Shown here one piece after another: positions 1 to 7,368 of a stretch of DNA of 64,000 nucleotides. How positions within the stretch are numbered: position 1 is the first letter of the stretch; each line of letters begins with the position of its first letter. The notes beneath the pieces were generated by a model. The model had not been told where the DNA came from and made no database searches. It worked only from the letters and a program-made list of their open reading frames with translations. The DNA is from Streptomyces sp. SCL15-4 (lineage in GTDB: Bacteria; Actinomycetota; Actinomycetes; Streptomycetales; Streptomycetaceae). Location of the stretch: contig NZ_JAOBTQ010000001.1 of NCBI RefSeq assembly GCF_033366695.1, positions 1,488,001-1,552,000 on the forward strand. Reading direction: 5' to 3'. The position numbers and the translations under genes are program-made.

Positions 1-182
1 CCTTCAACCAGTACTGGAGCGTCCGCCAGTCCAAGCGGACCGGCGGCACCATCACCACGGGCAACCACTTCGACGCCTGGGCCCGCGTCGGCATGCCCCT
101 CGGCAGCTTCAACTACTACATGATCCTCGCCACCGAGGGCTACCAGAGCAGCGGTTACTCCAACATCACGGTGAACGGCTGA
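1..182 (+). CDS. GH11 endo-1,4-beta-xylanase, C-terminal fragment
   Basis: Only the last 59 codons lie in the window; reading begins at base 3 and stops at 180-182. The residues match the end of a GH11 jelly-roll: YWSVRQSK, the [10 protein letters not shown] strand, then ATEGYQSSG, which carries the second catalytic glutamate (acid/base). The protein stops at NITVNG with no linker or cellulose/xylan-binding module, so it is a catalytic-domain-only enzyme at this end. It would cleave internal xylan bonds outside the cell. The acetyl xylan esterase follows 68 bp downstream on the same strand, the order seen in Streptomyces xlnB-axeA operons, so co-transcription is likely. It is clearly related to, but not identical with, the complete GH11 gene at 17003-17728. 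Confidence 0.93.
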   Translation, partial: FNQYWSVRQSKRTGGTITTGNHFDAWARVGMPLGSFNYYMILATEGYQSSGYSNITVNG

Positions 183-250
183 CCCGTCCCCGGCCTCCGT
201 CCGCTCGTCCCCGCCCACGGTCCCGCACGATCCGAGGAGGACCCACCCGC

Positions 251-934
251 ATGCGCGCCGCACCCCGCTCCCTGCTGACCGGACTGGCCGTCGCCGCGAC
301 GGCCCTGGCCGGCACCGCCACCACCGCCGCCGAGGCCGCACCGGCACAGGCCGCCGCCTGCTCCGGCTACGTCGGGCTCACCTTCGACGACGGCCCGTCC
401 AACGACCACACCCCGGCCCTGCTCAACGCCCTGCGGCAGAACGGCCTGCGGGCCACCATGTTCAACGAGGGCCAGTTCGCCGCCGCCTACCCGGCCCAGG
501 TCCGGGCCGAGGTGAGCGCCGGCATGTGGGTCGGCAACCACAGCTACACCCACCCGCACCTGACCCAGCTGAGCCAGGCCCAGATCGACTCCGAGATCTC
601 CCGCAGCCAGCAGGCGATCGCGGCGGCCGGCGGCGGCACACCGCAGCTGTTCCGGCCGCCGTACGGGGAGACCAACGCCACCGTCCAGGCGGTGGAGGCC
701 AAGTACGGCCTGCGGCAGATCATCTGGGACGTCGACTCGCAGGACTGGAACGGCGCGAGCACCGATGCGATCGTGCAGGCCGTCTCCCGGCTGGGCAACG
801 GCCAGATCATCCTGATGCACGAGTGGCCGGCCAACACCCTCGCCGCCATCCCACGCATCGCCCAGACGCTGGCGGCCAAGGGCCTGTGCGCCGGCCGCAT
901 CTCTCCCCAGACCGGCCGCGCCGTGGCCCCCTGA
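251..934 (+). CDS. axeA: secreted acetyl xylan esterase, CE4 (NodB) polysaccharide deacetylase
   Basis: 227 residues. A Sec signal peptide with an alanine-rich end (about residues 1-36) precedes a NodB domain with all CE4 motifs in order: TFDDGP (44-49, catalytic base and zinc Asp), HSYTH (97-101, zinc histidines), RPPYG (135-139), the W-D-V-D strand near 160, and LMHEW with His190. The family removes O-acetyl groups from xylan (or N-acetyl groups from chitin); its position right after a GH11 xylanase argues for xylan. Start ATG 251 has AGGAGGA just upstream. Some Streptomyces AxeA proteins carry a C-terminal binding module; this one ends at the catalytic domain. A strong hairpin follows at 980-1013. 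Confidence 0.9.
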   Translation: MRAAPRSLLTGLAVAATALAGTATTAAEAAPAQAAACSGYVGLTFDDGPSNDHTPALLNALRQNGLRATMFNEGQFAAAYPAQVRAEVSAGMWVGNHSYTHPHLTQLSQAQIDSEISRSQQAIAAAGGGTPQLFRPPYGETNATVQAVEAKYGLRQIIWDVDSQDWNGASTDAIVQAVSRLGNGQIILMHEWPANTLAAIPRIAQTLAAKGLCAGRISPQTGRAVAP

Positions 935-979
935 CCGAACGGCATCCCCTTCCCGACGACCGACGACCGACGAACCGTC

Positions 980-1013
980 AGGGGTGGCCCCGGGTTTCTC
1001 CGGAGCCACCCCT
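980..1013 (+). terminator. hairpin terminator after axeA
   Basis: Inverted repeat: AGGGGTGGC (980-988) pairs with GCCACCCCT (1005-1013), and the inner CCGG/CCGG extends the stem. It begins 46 bp after the axeA stop. There is no T-tract, which is normal for Streptomyces. Confidence 0.65.
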
Positions 1014-1105
1014 GCTCCACACCCGGCACCCGCGGAGCCGATGTCAGTGGCGTACGTCAGCATGCTGCACAAGCGACCGACGACCGCCTTGACGGAGGAC
1101 CCCTC

Positions 1106-3055
1106 GTGACCGGCCAGGAACCCGAGACCGCGCTGCCCGCCGACTTCCTTCTCACCGCGATGGCCGGCCGGGGCCCGGACGACCCCGTGGTGCGGCTGGC
1201 GGCACGGCAGGTCCGGTCGGCCCCGCGGCACCACGACCATCCGGTCCTGGCCGAGGCGCTGTTGTCGGGTCCCCACGCCGAGGAGGCGCCCCCGTGGCTC
1301 CTGGAGGCAGCCGTGGCGGCGGGCCTGGAGACCGTCCCGGAACCGTCCGGCTCCGGCTCCCGGCCGGCCCTGGTCGCGCTCGCCCTCGGCCATCCGTCGT
1401 GCCCGACGGCCCTGCGGGAGCGGACCCTGAAGGAGTGCGACGCGCGGCAGTTGGCCCGGCTCGGGACTCCGTGCGCCGCCGAGCGGCTCGCTCGCGCGCT
1501 CGCCGGAGAGCTGCGTGCCCGCGGCGGCACACCGCCTTCCATGACCCCCGGACTGCTGGAGGAACCGACCACGGCCCAGCTCGTCCTCCAGCAGGGCCCG
1601 CTGCACGACCTCGTGTTCGCGGCAGCCCGCGACACGCTCCCCACGGCCCCCGACGCCGACAGTCCGGACGGCGAGGACGACGTCACGAAGTGGCTGGAGC
1701 GGCACCGGCGCGCGTACGCCGCGTGGGAGGGCATGTGGCGCCGGATACTGAAGCGGCACCCGGAGCGTCACCGCGCGTTCGTGGAGTGGGCCGCCGGCAC
1801 CGACGCCGAGCACACGATCCGCAACGAACTGCTCGGCGGCCTGCCCTGGGCGGTCGAGCCGGACCTCCTCACCGAGCTGGCCGCGGCCGACCTCGACCGT
1901 TTCCCGTCCCAGCTCCTGCTGGGACGGGCCTCCCGGATGCGCCGCGACGGCTCGGACGAGCAGCGGGTCCTGGATCATTTCGCCGGGGAACTGTCCGCCC
2001 TGACGGACGAGGAGCAGCTCCGTGTCCGCCACTTCGTGGGCCGTACGAGCACCGCACTGCTCGACATCGGGTGCCGAGCCCCTGTCACCTGGGTGCGGCA
2101 CACCGCGTCCGGTACTTGGCGTCACCTGCTCGACCCGGCGCGGGCGAAGGACGGTCACCACCGGGCCGAGTGGCGGGCCCGCGCCGACACGCTGGCCGGT
2201 CTGGCGGTGCGGTTCGCCGAGACGGCTGCCCGTGCCCTTCCCTTCTGGGAGCCCGAGGACCGCTACACGGCCATCGCCCCGGACGAGGTGGCCTGGGTAC
2301 GCGACATGGTGCTGCATCTGCCGACGGTCACCGAGGACGTCAGGGCCGGTATCCGCCCGATCGTCAGGGACGCGCGCAAGCGGCTGCACCACCGGCATCC
2401 GGGCCTCCAGCCGCGCCACGACGAACGCCGCGAGATCGAGGAGATCCTCGGCACGATCGAGCGCGTCCTCGCCGACCCGCCGGCGGCCACCGGCACGGAC
2501 CGCCACCGGTCCGCGCTCGGCGCCCCGGCCGAGGTGACGGTGCGCGAACTGGCGGGCGTCACGGGGCGGACGCTGAGCGAGTACCTGGACCGGCACCCCG
2601 GCGACGACTGCCTCGTGGAGAAGGCCCTCCTCGCCTGCGCCGCCCGCGGGACCCGGTCCGACGGCGACTTCGAGGACGTACTGCGCCGGCACGGCTCGCC
2701 GGACACGGTGCTGCTCCGGCTCACCGAGGGCCTGCGCGCGAACCTGGGCGGCGCACCCTCGTGGCGCGAGGCCTGGACCCGCCTCGTCCTGGCCAGGCCG
2801 GACACCGGGCCGGACCTGGTGCGGGCCCTGCCGGCCTGGTCGGCGCTGCGCGCCCGGGGCGGCCGGCACGGCAGCGCCCATCCGTCGGTGGTCACCGTGG
2901 TACGCGCGGCCCTCGGGACCGCTCAGGACGCGTGGGACCGGTTCGCCGCCTGCCCGGCCACCCACTCCGGCCCCACGGCCTGGCTGCGCCTCGGCGACCT
3001 GCTGGACGCGGCCGCCGCGGGAACGGCGTGGCCGAAGCCGCCGGGCAGCCGATGA
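1106..3055 (+). CDS. hypothetical protein, probable alpha-helical repeat protein
   Basis: 649 residues, start GTG 1106 with GGAGG about 9 bp upstream. No signal peptide or membrane segment is seen. The sequence is rich in Leu, Ala, Arg and acidic residues in amphipathic helical blocks (for example HPVLAEALLS, LATHPSCPTALRER-like motifs), reminiscent of the HEAT/leucine-rich-repeat-variant proteins common in Streptomyces that score units by position. No catalytic motif is recognisable. It stands alone between axeA and the convergent LuxR gene (41 bp between stops). Function unknown; it is a real gene by codon bias and ribosome binding site. Confidence 0.8.
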   Translation: MTGQEPETALPADFLLTAMAGRGPDDPVVRLAARQVRSAPRHHDHPVLAEALLSGPHAEEAPPWLLEAAVAAGLETVPEPSGSGSRPALVALALGHPSCPTALRERTLKECDARQLARLGTPCAAERLARALAGELRARGGTPPSMTPGLLEEPTTAQLVLQQGPLHDLVFAAARDTLPTAPDADSPDGEDDVTKWLERHRRAYAAWEGMWRRILKRHPERHRAFVEWAAGTDAEHTIRNELLGGLPWAVEPDLLTELAAADLDRFPSQLLLGRASRMRRDGSDEQRVLDHFAGELSALTDEEQLRVRHFVGRTSTALLDIGCRAPVTWVRHTASGTWRHLLDPARAKDGHHRAEWRARADTLAGLAVRFAETAARALPFWEPEDRYTAIAPDEVAWVRDMVLHLPTVTEDVRAGIRPIVRDARKRLHHRHPGLQPRHDERREIEEILGTIERVLADPPAATGTDRHRSALGAPAEVTVRELAGVTGRTLSEYLDRHPGDDCLVEKALLACAARGTRSDGDFEDVLRRHGSPDTVLLRLTEGLRANLGGAPSWREAWTRLVLARPDTGPDLVRALPAWSALRARGGRHGSAHPSVVTVVRAALGTAQDAWDRFAACPATHSGPTAWLRLGDLLDAAAAGTAWPKPPGSR

Positions 3056-3095
3056 GCGGTACGGCCGGGCGGTGTCCCGTGGGCCGTCCCGCTCC

Positions 3096-4097
3096 TCACA
3101 CCCAGCCCAGGCGCACGGCCTTCACCGCCAGTTCGAAGCGGCTGGACGCGCCGAGGCGGGTCGTCAGGTCGGCCACCATGCGGCGTTCGGTGCGGACCGA
3201 GATGCCGAGGGCACGGGCCACCGTCTCGTCCTTGCAGCCGTCGGCGAGCAACCGCAGTACGGCCCGCTCCTGCGCGGTCGGCCCCACGGACGGCGTGTCC
3301 GGCGGCTCCGTCCCGAACGGCTCGGCGTCCTTCCAGTACGCCTCGAACAGGGCGTGCAGGGCGCGTACCACGGGGACGCTCCGCAGCAGCAGCGCGGTCG
3401 GCCGGCCGGCCCGGGACTCGCCCGGTATCACCGCGACCTCGTGGTCCACGATCAGCAAGCGCATCGGCAGCGCGGGCGCGAGTCTGATGTCGCCGCCCAG
3501 CTCCCGCACCCAGCGCACGTACCGCGTGGTCACCCGGTCGGTGGTGATGCTCTGGAGATAGATCGTACGGAACCGGACACCTCGCACCATGGCCTGCTCG
3601 TTCAGCGGTCGGCTCGCCTCCAGGGCCTCGGTCGGCAGGGCGCCGCCCGGCTGGAAGGACAGCACCTCGCGGGTGCACCGGCCGGCCAGCGATTCGAGGC
3701 GGGTGCGGATCTCGTCCATCCCGCGCAGCACCTCGACGGCGTCCGCGGGCCGGTCGGCCAACTCGCCGGCCGCCGCGTACTCGGTGGCGAGCAGCCGGAG
3801 CGCCGTACGGGTCTGCGCGAGCCGTTCCTGACGCAGCAGCAGTTCCTGCTGTTCGCGCTGGAGCATCAGCTCCAGGCCGAGGTCGGGGCTGACCGCGCGG
3901 ATCAGGTCGGGCCGGTCCCTGGAGGGGCGCAGCAGGGCCAGCTCGGTCAGCCGGTCGAAAGCGGCCTGCACCCGTTGGCCGCACATGCCGAGGATCCCGG
4001 CGAGCGCCGCCCGGTCGCACTCCCGGTGCAGCAGCACCGCCCGGTACACCGCCAGCGCGTCCGCGTCGAGCGCCGTCCCCTCGTCCCCCCAGGTCAC
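3096..4097 (-). CDS. LuxR-family regulator with N-terminal TrmB-like winged helix (paralogue 1)
   Basis: 333 residues from GTG 4097 (GGGGAAGGGG lies 9-18 bp upstream on its strand). Residues 1-60 resemble a TrmB-type winged helix (ALDADALAVYRAVL, then QVQAAFDRLTELALLRPS-like). The middle holds an effector-like region (VRFRTIYLQS, DHEVAVIPG). The C-terminus is a LuxR/GerE helix-turn-helix: PTAQERAVLRLLADG, ARALGISVRTERRMV, LGASSRFELAVKAVRLGWV. Similar stand-alone regulators sit beside natural-product loci in Streptomyces. It has the same architecture and the same GASSRFE ending as the regulator at 10244-11254, and the two bracket the peptide cluster. A perfect 25-bp dyad lies 88 bp upstream (4185-4209). 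A longer reading frame extends upstream but has no ribosome site. Confidence 0.85.
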   Translation of the reverse strand: MTWGDEGTALDADALAVYRAVLLHRECDRAALAGILGMCGQRVQAAFDRLTELALLRPSRDRPDLIRAVSPDLGLELMLQREQQELLLRQERLAQTRTALRLLATEYAAAGELADRPADAVEVLRGMDEIRTRLESLAGRCTREVLSFQPGGALPTEALEASRPLNEQAMVRGVRFRTIYLQSITTDRVTTRYVRWVRELGGDIRLAPALPMRLLIVDHEVAVIPGESRAGRPTALLLRSVPVVRALHALFEAYWKDAEPFGTEPPDTPSVGPTAQERAVLRLLADGCKDETVARALGISVRTERRMVADLTTRLGASSRFELAVKAVRLGWV

Positions 4098-4184
4098 GGT
4101 GTGGCATCCCCTTCCCCGGAGCCTGCTCCGGGCTCGTGCCCGCGCGGCAGCGCGGGTCGTTCGCGTGACGTCCGCCGCGGTCCT

Positions 4185-4209
4185 CACCCCGGTACGCGGT
4201 ACCGGGGTG
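4185..4209. promoter_or_regulatory. perfect 11-bp inverted repeat upstream of LuxR paralogue 1
   Basis: CACCCCGGTAC-GCG-GTACCGGGGTG: arms 4185-4195 and 4199-4209 with a 3-bp spacer, both arms perfect. It lies in the 466-bp divergent region 4098-4563 between the LuxR gene (minus) and the small secreted ORF (plus). Its size and symmetry suit a dimeric regulator, possibly autoregulation by the LuxR protein. Otherwise I see no gene in 4098-4563. Confidence 0.5.
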
Positions 4210-4563
4210 CGCGGCCGGTGCGCGGGCGGCCCGGCCCTGGCCACACGGACACCTCCGTGACACCGCCCAGGGCTCAACAGTTGGCGAACGCCGACGCGTT
4301 GACCAGTCAGGTTTGCGTCATACCGGCCTTCCGCACGTCCTCGCGCCGTGCTCGCCACGGCCGTGCCCCACGGGCCGGTGCCCCGCGTCGGCAGGCCGCC
4401 TCGTCCCACGCGGCCTTCGACGCCGCGCCCCGCTGGCAGAAAGCTGCCTGGCAACCGAATGCCGTCCGATCGGCCTTCCGGGGTGCGACGGGCGGTGCTC
4501 TGCTTGCCTGCGACGCCGGAAGCCGCTCGGGCCCCGGCACAGCGCCCCGCCCAAGGAGCCCTC

Positions 4564-4797
4564 ATGCGTGCGTCCCGTGCTTCGCTCCGCCTCCGCCGTT
4601 CCTGTCGCTGTACCGCGCTCGCCGCCCTGGTGGTACTCGGTGCCGCCGCACTGGTGCCGGGCCTCGGCCGCACCCCGCTCGACGTGTCTTCGCGGTCCGC
4701 GGCCGTGGCCACGAGCGCCGTTCCGGCGCAGGAAGAGGACTTCACCTGGCCGACGCCGCCGAATCCCGTGCCCGGCGCGGCGTCCGTCCATGCCTGA
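4564..4797 (+). CDS. small secreted or membrane-anchored peptide, unknown function
   Basis: 77 residues, ATG 4564 preceded by AAGGAG with 5 bp spacing. The N-terminus is arginine-rich (six Arg in the first dozen residues), followed by one hydrophobic segment (about 16-34: CTALAALVVLGAAALVPG). The tail is short, acidic and proline/tryptophan-containing: EEDFTWPTPPNPVPG, ending in VHA. That is a signal-peptide or signal-anchor layout with an exported tail of about 40 residues. Its last 8 bases overlap the start of the next gene (4790), implying translational coupling. No family recognised. It could be a second peptide product, a signalling peptide or an accessory of the adjacent Cys-rich peptide locus. 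Confidence 0.6.
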   Translation: MRASRASLRLRRSCRCTALAALVVLGAAALVPGLGRTPLDVSSRSAAVATSAVPAQEEDFTWPTPPNPVPGAASVHA

Positions 4798-5419
4798 CGA
4801 GCGTCCGCCCGGCGCGACCCGGCTCGCGCTGGTCGTCGACGGCGACACCCCCGTGGGCAGGCTCGTCTGCCGGCGGCTGGCGGCGGCGGGTACCACACTC
4901 GCCGTGACCGGGCGATCGGCGCGCCGCTGCGCGCTGCTCTGCCGGCACCTGCACGACCGGTACGGCAACCGGGCCCTGCCCTACCTGGTACTCCCGGACG
5001 CCCCCGCCAGTCTGCGGCGTGTGCTGACCGAGGTGACCGGCGAACTCGGCGGCATCGACGCGGTGGTGGACCTCGCGTACGCGCCCGGCCGGGCCCATCC
5101 GCTCGGCGCGGCGCTGCGCGCGCTGCCGGCGGACCGCCGCCGCAGGATCGTCCTGGTCGCGCCGCCCGGCGCGGTCACCGCCGGCCCCCAGGACGAACCG
5201 CTGCCCGCGGACACCAATGTGGTGACCCCCGGCCCGGGCGCGTCGGCGCGCCGGGTGGCCGCGGCGGTGCTGATGCTGCTGGGCCCGGACGCGGCGGGCC
5301 TGCACGGCCAGCGCATCGAGGTGACGGGCTGCGCCGAGCCCGCGCCCGGGTACGGCCACGAGGCCGAGGACCGGGACGGTGACGAGGACGTGTGCGGCGG
5401 CGGGGACGACACCCGCTGA
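4790..5419 (+). CDS. degenerate SDR-like Rossmann-fold protein
   Basis: 209 residues from ATG 4790, overlapping the preceding small ORF by 8 nt. The N-terminus gives a Rossmann beta-alpha-beta (LALVVDGDTPVGRLVCRRL), where the usual TGxxxGIG of short-chain dehydrogenases reads DGDTPVG. GGIDAVVDLAY stands where classic SDRs have an NNAG strand. No YxxxK catalytic pair is visible, and the C-terminal 30 residues are acidic and glycine-rich. It may bind a nucleotide without classical oxidoreductase chemistry, or serve as a structural partner. Its position between the small ORF and the AraC gene places it in the peptide cluster, but its role is unknown. Confidence 0.65.
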   Translation: MPDERPPGATRLALVVDGDTPVGRLVCRRLAAAGTTLAVTGRSARRCALLCRHLHDRYGNRALPYLVLPDAPASLRRVLTEVTGELGGIDAVVDLAYAPGRAHPLGAALRALPADRRRRIVLVAPPGAVTAGPQDEPLPADTNVVTPGPGASARRVAAAVLMLLGPDAAGLHGQRIEVTGCAEPAPGYGHEAEDRDGDEDVCGGGDDTR

Positions 5420-5497
5420 AGCGAAGGCCTCTGCCTTCGGGTTCCGCACCGACCGGCCCGGCCCACCGAAGCCCATCCCTCTGGAAGAAGGACCGGA

Positions 5498-6391
5498 ATG
5501 GAGTTCTCGGCGTGCTCGCATGCCCTCCCGCACCTGTCCGGCGTCCCGTCCCATCCCGGAGTCCTCGCCTATCGCGGGTTCCGGCTCGCCGCCGCCGAGG
5601 CGTGCCGGCGCCTGGAGCCCCCGGCGGACGCCGTGATCCTGATCCTGGTCACCGAGGGCGAACTGCGCATCAGCGAACCGCCGGACCACCAGGCGCCGTT
5701 CGTCGTCCGGCGGGCGAGTGTCCGCGGACTGCGCACCAGCGGACTGCACGTCGAGCACCGTACGGCGGTGACGGGCGTGGAGGTGGCCCTGGCGCCGTGG
5801 GCCGCCTTCCGGCTGTTCGGCGTACCCCTGCGGCGCCTCTCGCACCGCGTCGTCGAGCTGGACCCGCTGCTGCCGGCCGGTCGCTGTGCCGCCCTGCTGC
5901 GCGCACTCGGCGCGGCGGAGGACTGGCCCGAACGGTTCCGTCTGCTCGACACGGAACTCGGCACCCTGCTCGCCCGCGGTCCCGCGCCCGCCGTACCGGT
6001 GGCCCGCGCCTGGCGCTCCCTGACCCAGGCCGCGGCGGCCCCGTCCGTCGCCGAGCTGGCCCGTGAAGTGGGTCTGTCCCAAAGCCAGTTGGTGCGGCGC
6101 TTCCTGGAACAGGTCGGGGTCACCCCGAAGGTCGCCGCCCGCATCGTGCGGCTGCGCCGGACGCTCGGCCTGATGGCCGGCGGCTGCTCGGCCGCGGACG
6201 CGGCGCTGCGGACCGGCTACTGCGACCAGGCCCACTTCAGCCGCGAGTTCAAGGCGATGACCGGTATCTCGCCCCGGGGCTTCCGCCTCCGCGCGCACGC
6301 CTCCGGGAGCACCGGCCCGGAGCTAATCCCCGGACGGTCCATGGAAGTCGCCGAATTTCTCCAAGACCGCGCGGCGACACCGCTGCGATAG
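5498..6391 (+). CDS. AraC-family transcriptional regulator
   Basis: 297 residues; ATG 5498 with GAAGAAGGA upstream. The N-terminal half (about 10-170) is a cupin-like sensing domain (VILILVTEGELRIS, HRTAVTGVEVALAPWAAFRLFG), as in Streptomyces AraC proteins. The C-terminal domain contains both AraC helix-turn-helices: SVAELAREVGLSQSQLVRRF, and CSAADAALRTGYCDQAHFSREFKAMTG split around the second helix, finishing with the typical SPRGFR. It ends 85 bp before the Cys-rich peptide gene on the same strand, so it is the obvious candidate local activator. The 12-bp palindrome at 6429-6440 lies in that gap. Confidence 0.9.
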   Translation: MEFSACSHALPHLSGVPSHPGVLAYRGFRLAAAEACRRLEPPADAVILILVTEGELRISEPPDHQAPFVVRRASVRGLRTSGLHVEHRTAVTGVEVALAPWAAFRLFGVPLRRLSHRVVELDPLLPAGRCAALLRALGAAEDWPERFRLLDTELGTLLARGPAPAVPVARAWRSLTQAAAAPSVAELAREVGLSQSQLVRRFLEQVGVTPKVAARIVRLRRTLGLMAGGCSAADAALRTGYCDQAHFSREFKAMTGISPRGFRLRAHASGSTGPELIPGRSMEVAEFLQDRAATPLR

Positions 6392-6428
6392 TCGTTCCAC
6401 GAGCCGGACACGCGTCAGCAATTCGCGA

Positions 6429-6440
6429 GGAACCGGTTCC
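6429..6440. promoter_or_regulatory. 12-bp perfect palindrome upstream of the Cys-rich peptide gene
   Basis: GGAACCGGTTCC is fully self-complementary. It lies 36 bp before the peptide ATG, in an unusually A-rich 5' region (GTAAGACAAG, CAAAGAAAAGGAGG). Candidate operator for one of the cluster's three regulators, or part of the promoter/leader. Confidence 0.4.
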
Positions 6441-6476
6441 GTAAGACAAGTCCCGTCAAAGAAAAGGAGGATCGTC

Positions 6477-6674
6477 ATGCTCAAGAAGATCGAAGCGCTC
6501 GGCAACGGTCTGCTCGGCCTGTTCGTGCCCAGGGTCGAGGCCGCCGCGGGTTCGGCCGCGTGCCAGTCGTGGTCCGCCTGCTGGCAGTGCAACAAGGCGT
6601 ACGGCGGCGCGTGCGGCTACAACGCCCCCTGCTCCACCTGCAACAACGGCGCCTCGTACAGCTGCTTCTGCTGA
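6477..6674 (+). CDS. precursor of a secreted cysteine-rich peptide (putative bacteriocin or RiPP-like)
   Basis: 65 residues, ATG 6477 behind a near-perfect Shine-Dalgarno (AAAAGGAGG, 6 bp spacing), the best ribosome site in the neighbourhood. The leader is about 25 residues: a Lys-Lys start, a short hydrophobic stretch (GLLGLFVP), then RVEAAAG, which offers an AxA-type cleavage site. The following 40 residues contain all eight Cys (positions 29, 35, 38, 46, 52, 55, 63, 65) and Gly, Asn, Ser and aromatic residues, with almost no charge. Cys spacing is x5-x2-x7 twice, then CxC: a 17-residue duplicated framework. Eight cysteines imply up to four disulfides. The next genes encode thiol-redox proteins, an exporter and a signal peptidase, which strongly supports a secreted, oxidatively folded product. 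Activity is inferred only. Confidence 0.85.
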   Translation: MLKKIEALGNGLLGLFVPRVEAAAGSAACQSWSACWQCNKAYGGACGYNAPCSTCNNGASYSCFC

Positions 6675-6704
6675 CGCCCGCTCTTTCGATCCGCTCGATC
6701 GTGC

Positions 6705-6736
6705 GGCCGGCGCGGTGCACCACCGCCGCGCCGGCC
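6705..6736 (+). terminator. hairpin between peptide gene and mauE-like gene: attenuator or partial terminator
   Basis: GGCCGGCGCGG (6705-6715) pairs perfectly with CCGCGCCGGCC (6726-6736) around a 10-nt loop; GTGC at 6701 and GCAC at 6738 can extend the stem past a one-base bulge. It starts 30 bp after the peptide stop and ends directly before the mauE-like ribosome site (GGAGAGGA, 6742-6749). A stem here would end most transcripts after the peptide and let a minority read through into the maturation and export genes, or it could cap the peptide mRNA against 3' decay. Confidence 0.6.
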
Positions 6737-6756
6737 GGCACGGAGAGGAACGCACG

Positions 6757-7368
6757 GTGCATTACGTGGTCCTGGCCGTTCAAAGCCTTGTCGTCGTGGT
6801 TTTCCTGGTCTCGTCGGCCGGGAAACTGAAAAGCCGCGACGCCGTCCGGGAATTCACCGCCTCCTTGCGCCGGTTGCGTATCCTTCCGGCGTCGGCGGCA
6901 GGGCCGGCCGCCTTTTCCGTCCTGGTCGCCGAGGTGGCCGTCTGGACCCTGCTCGTCATTCCCGCGTCCGTCACCCGTACGGTCGGCTTCGGCGTCGCGG
7001 CGGGGCTGCTCACCGTGTTCGCCGTGGGCATCGCCCTGTCCCTGCGGCGCGGCGCGCAGGTGCCCTGCCGCTGTTTCGGCGCCTCCACGACACCGCTCGG
7101 CCCCTGGCACGTCGTCCGCAATCTGCTGCTCGCCGGCGCCGCGGCCCTGGCGGCCGTGCTGCCCTCGCAGGGCCCGGTGCGGCCCGGCGGCCTGGTCGTG
7201 GCGGTGTGCGCGGGACTGCTGCTCGGCGCGCTGGTCGCGCTCTTCGACGACCTCGTGGCCCTGTTCCGTCCCGTCCCGGCGCCGCCACGCCCGCTTTCCG
7301 CCCCCCTGCCCCGCCCCCCGGTCCCCCGCCCCCACCGTCCTCAAGGAGAAGCACGATGGCATTCGTGA
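6757..7368 (+). CDS. MauE/DoxX-type redox-associated membrane protein
   Basis: 203 residues from GTG 6757 (GGAGAGGA 7 bp upstream). Four or five hydrophobic segments (about 1-20, 48-68, 75-95, 118-135, 140-160) are followed by a proline-rich tail. Between segments lies VPCRCFGAS, which matches the conserved paired-cysteine motif (CxCFG) of MauE proteins. MauE is needed for maturation of the multi-disulfide methylamine dehydrogenase small subunit and is thought to move thiol redox equivalents across the membrane. Next to a TlpA-like thioredoxin and an eight-Cys substrate, its likely job here is DsbB/CcdA-like recycling for disulfide formation. The last 13 nt overlap the next gene. Confidence 0.8.
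   Translation: MHYVVLAVQSLVVVVFLVSSAGKLKSRDAVREFTASLRRLRILPASAAGPAAFSVLVAEVAVWTLLVIPASVTRTVGFGVAAGLLTVFAVGIALSLRRGAQVPCRCFGASTTPLGPWHVVRNLLLAGAAALAAVLPSQGPVRPGGLVVAVCAGLLLGALVALFDDLVALFRPVPAPPRPLSAPLPRPPVPRPHRPQGEARWHS

Noticed and set aside
155..2965. Very long minus-strand open frame (over 900 codons) opposite axeA and the hypothetical gene
   Set aside because: It is the antisense shadow of plus-strand genes with G/C third positions: no ribosome site, no domain, and it covers two genes that have motifs and signals.
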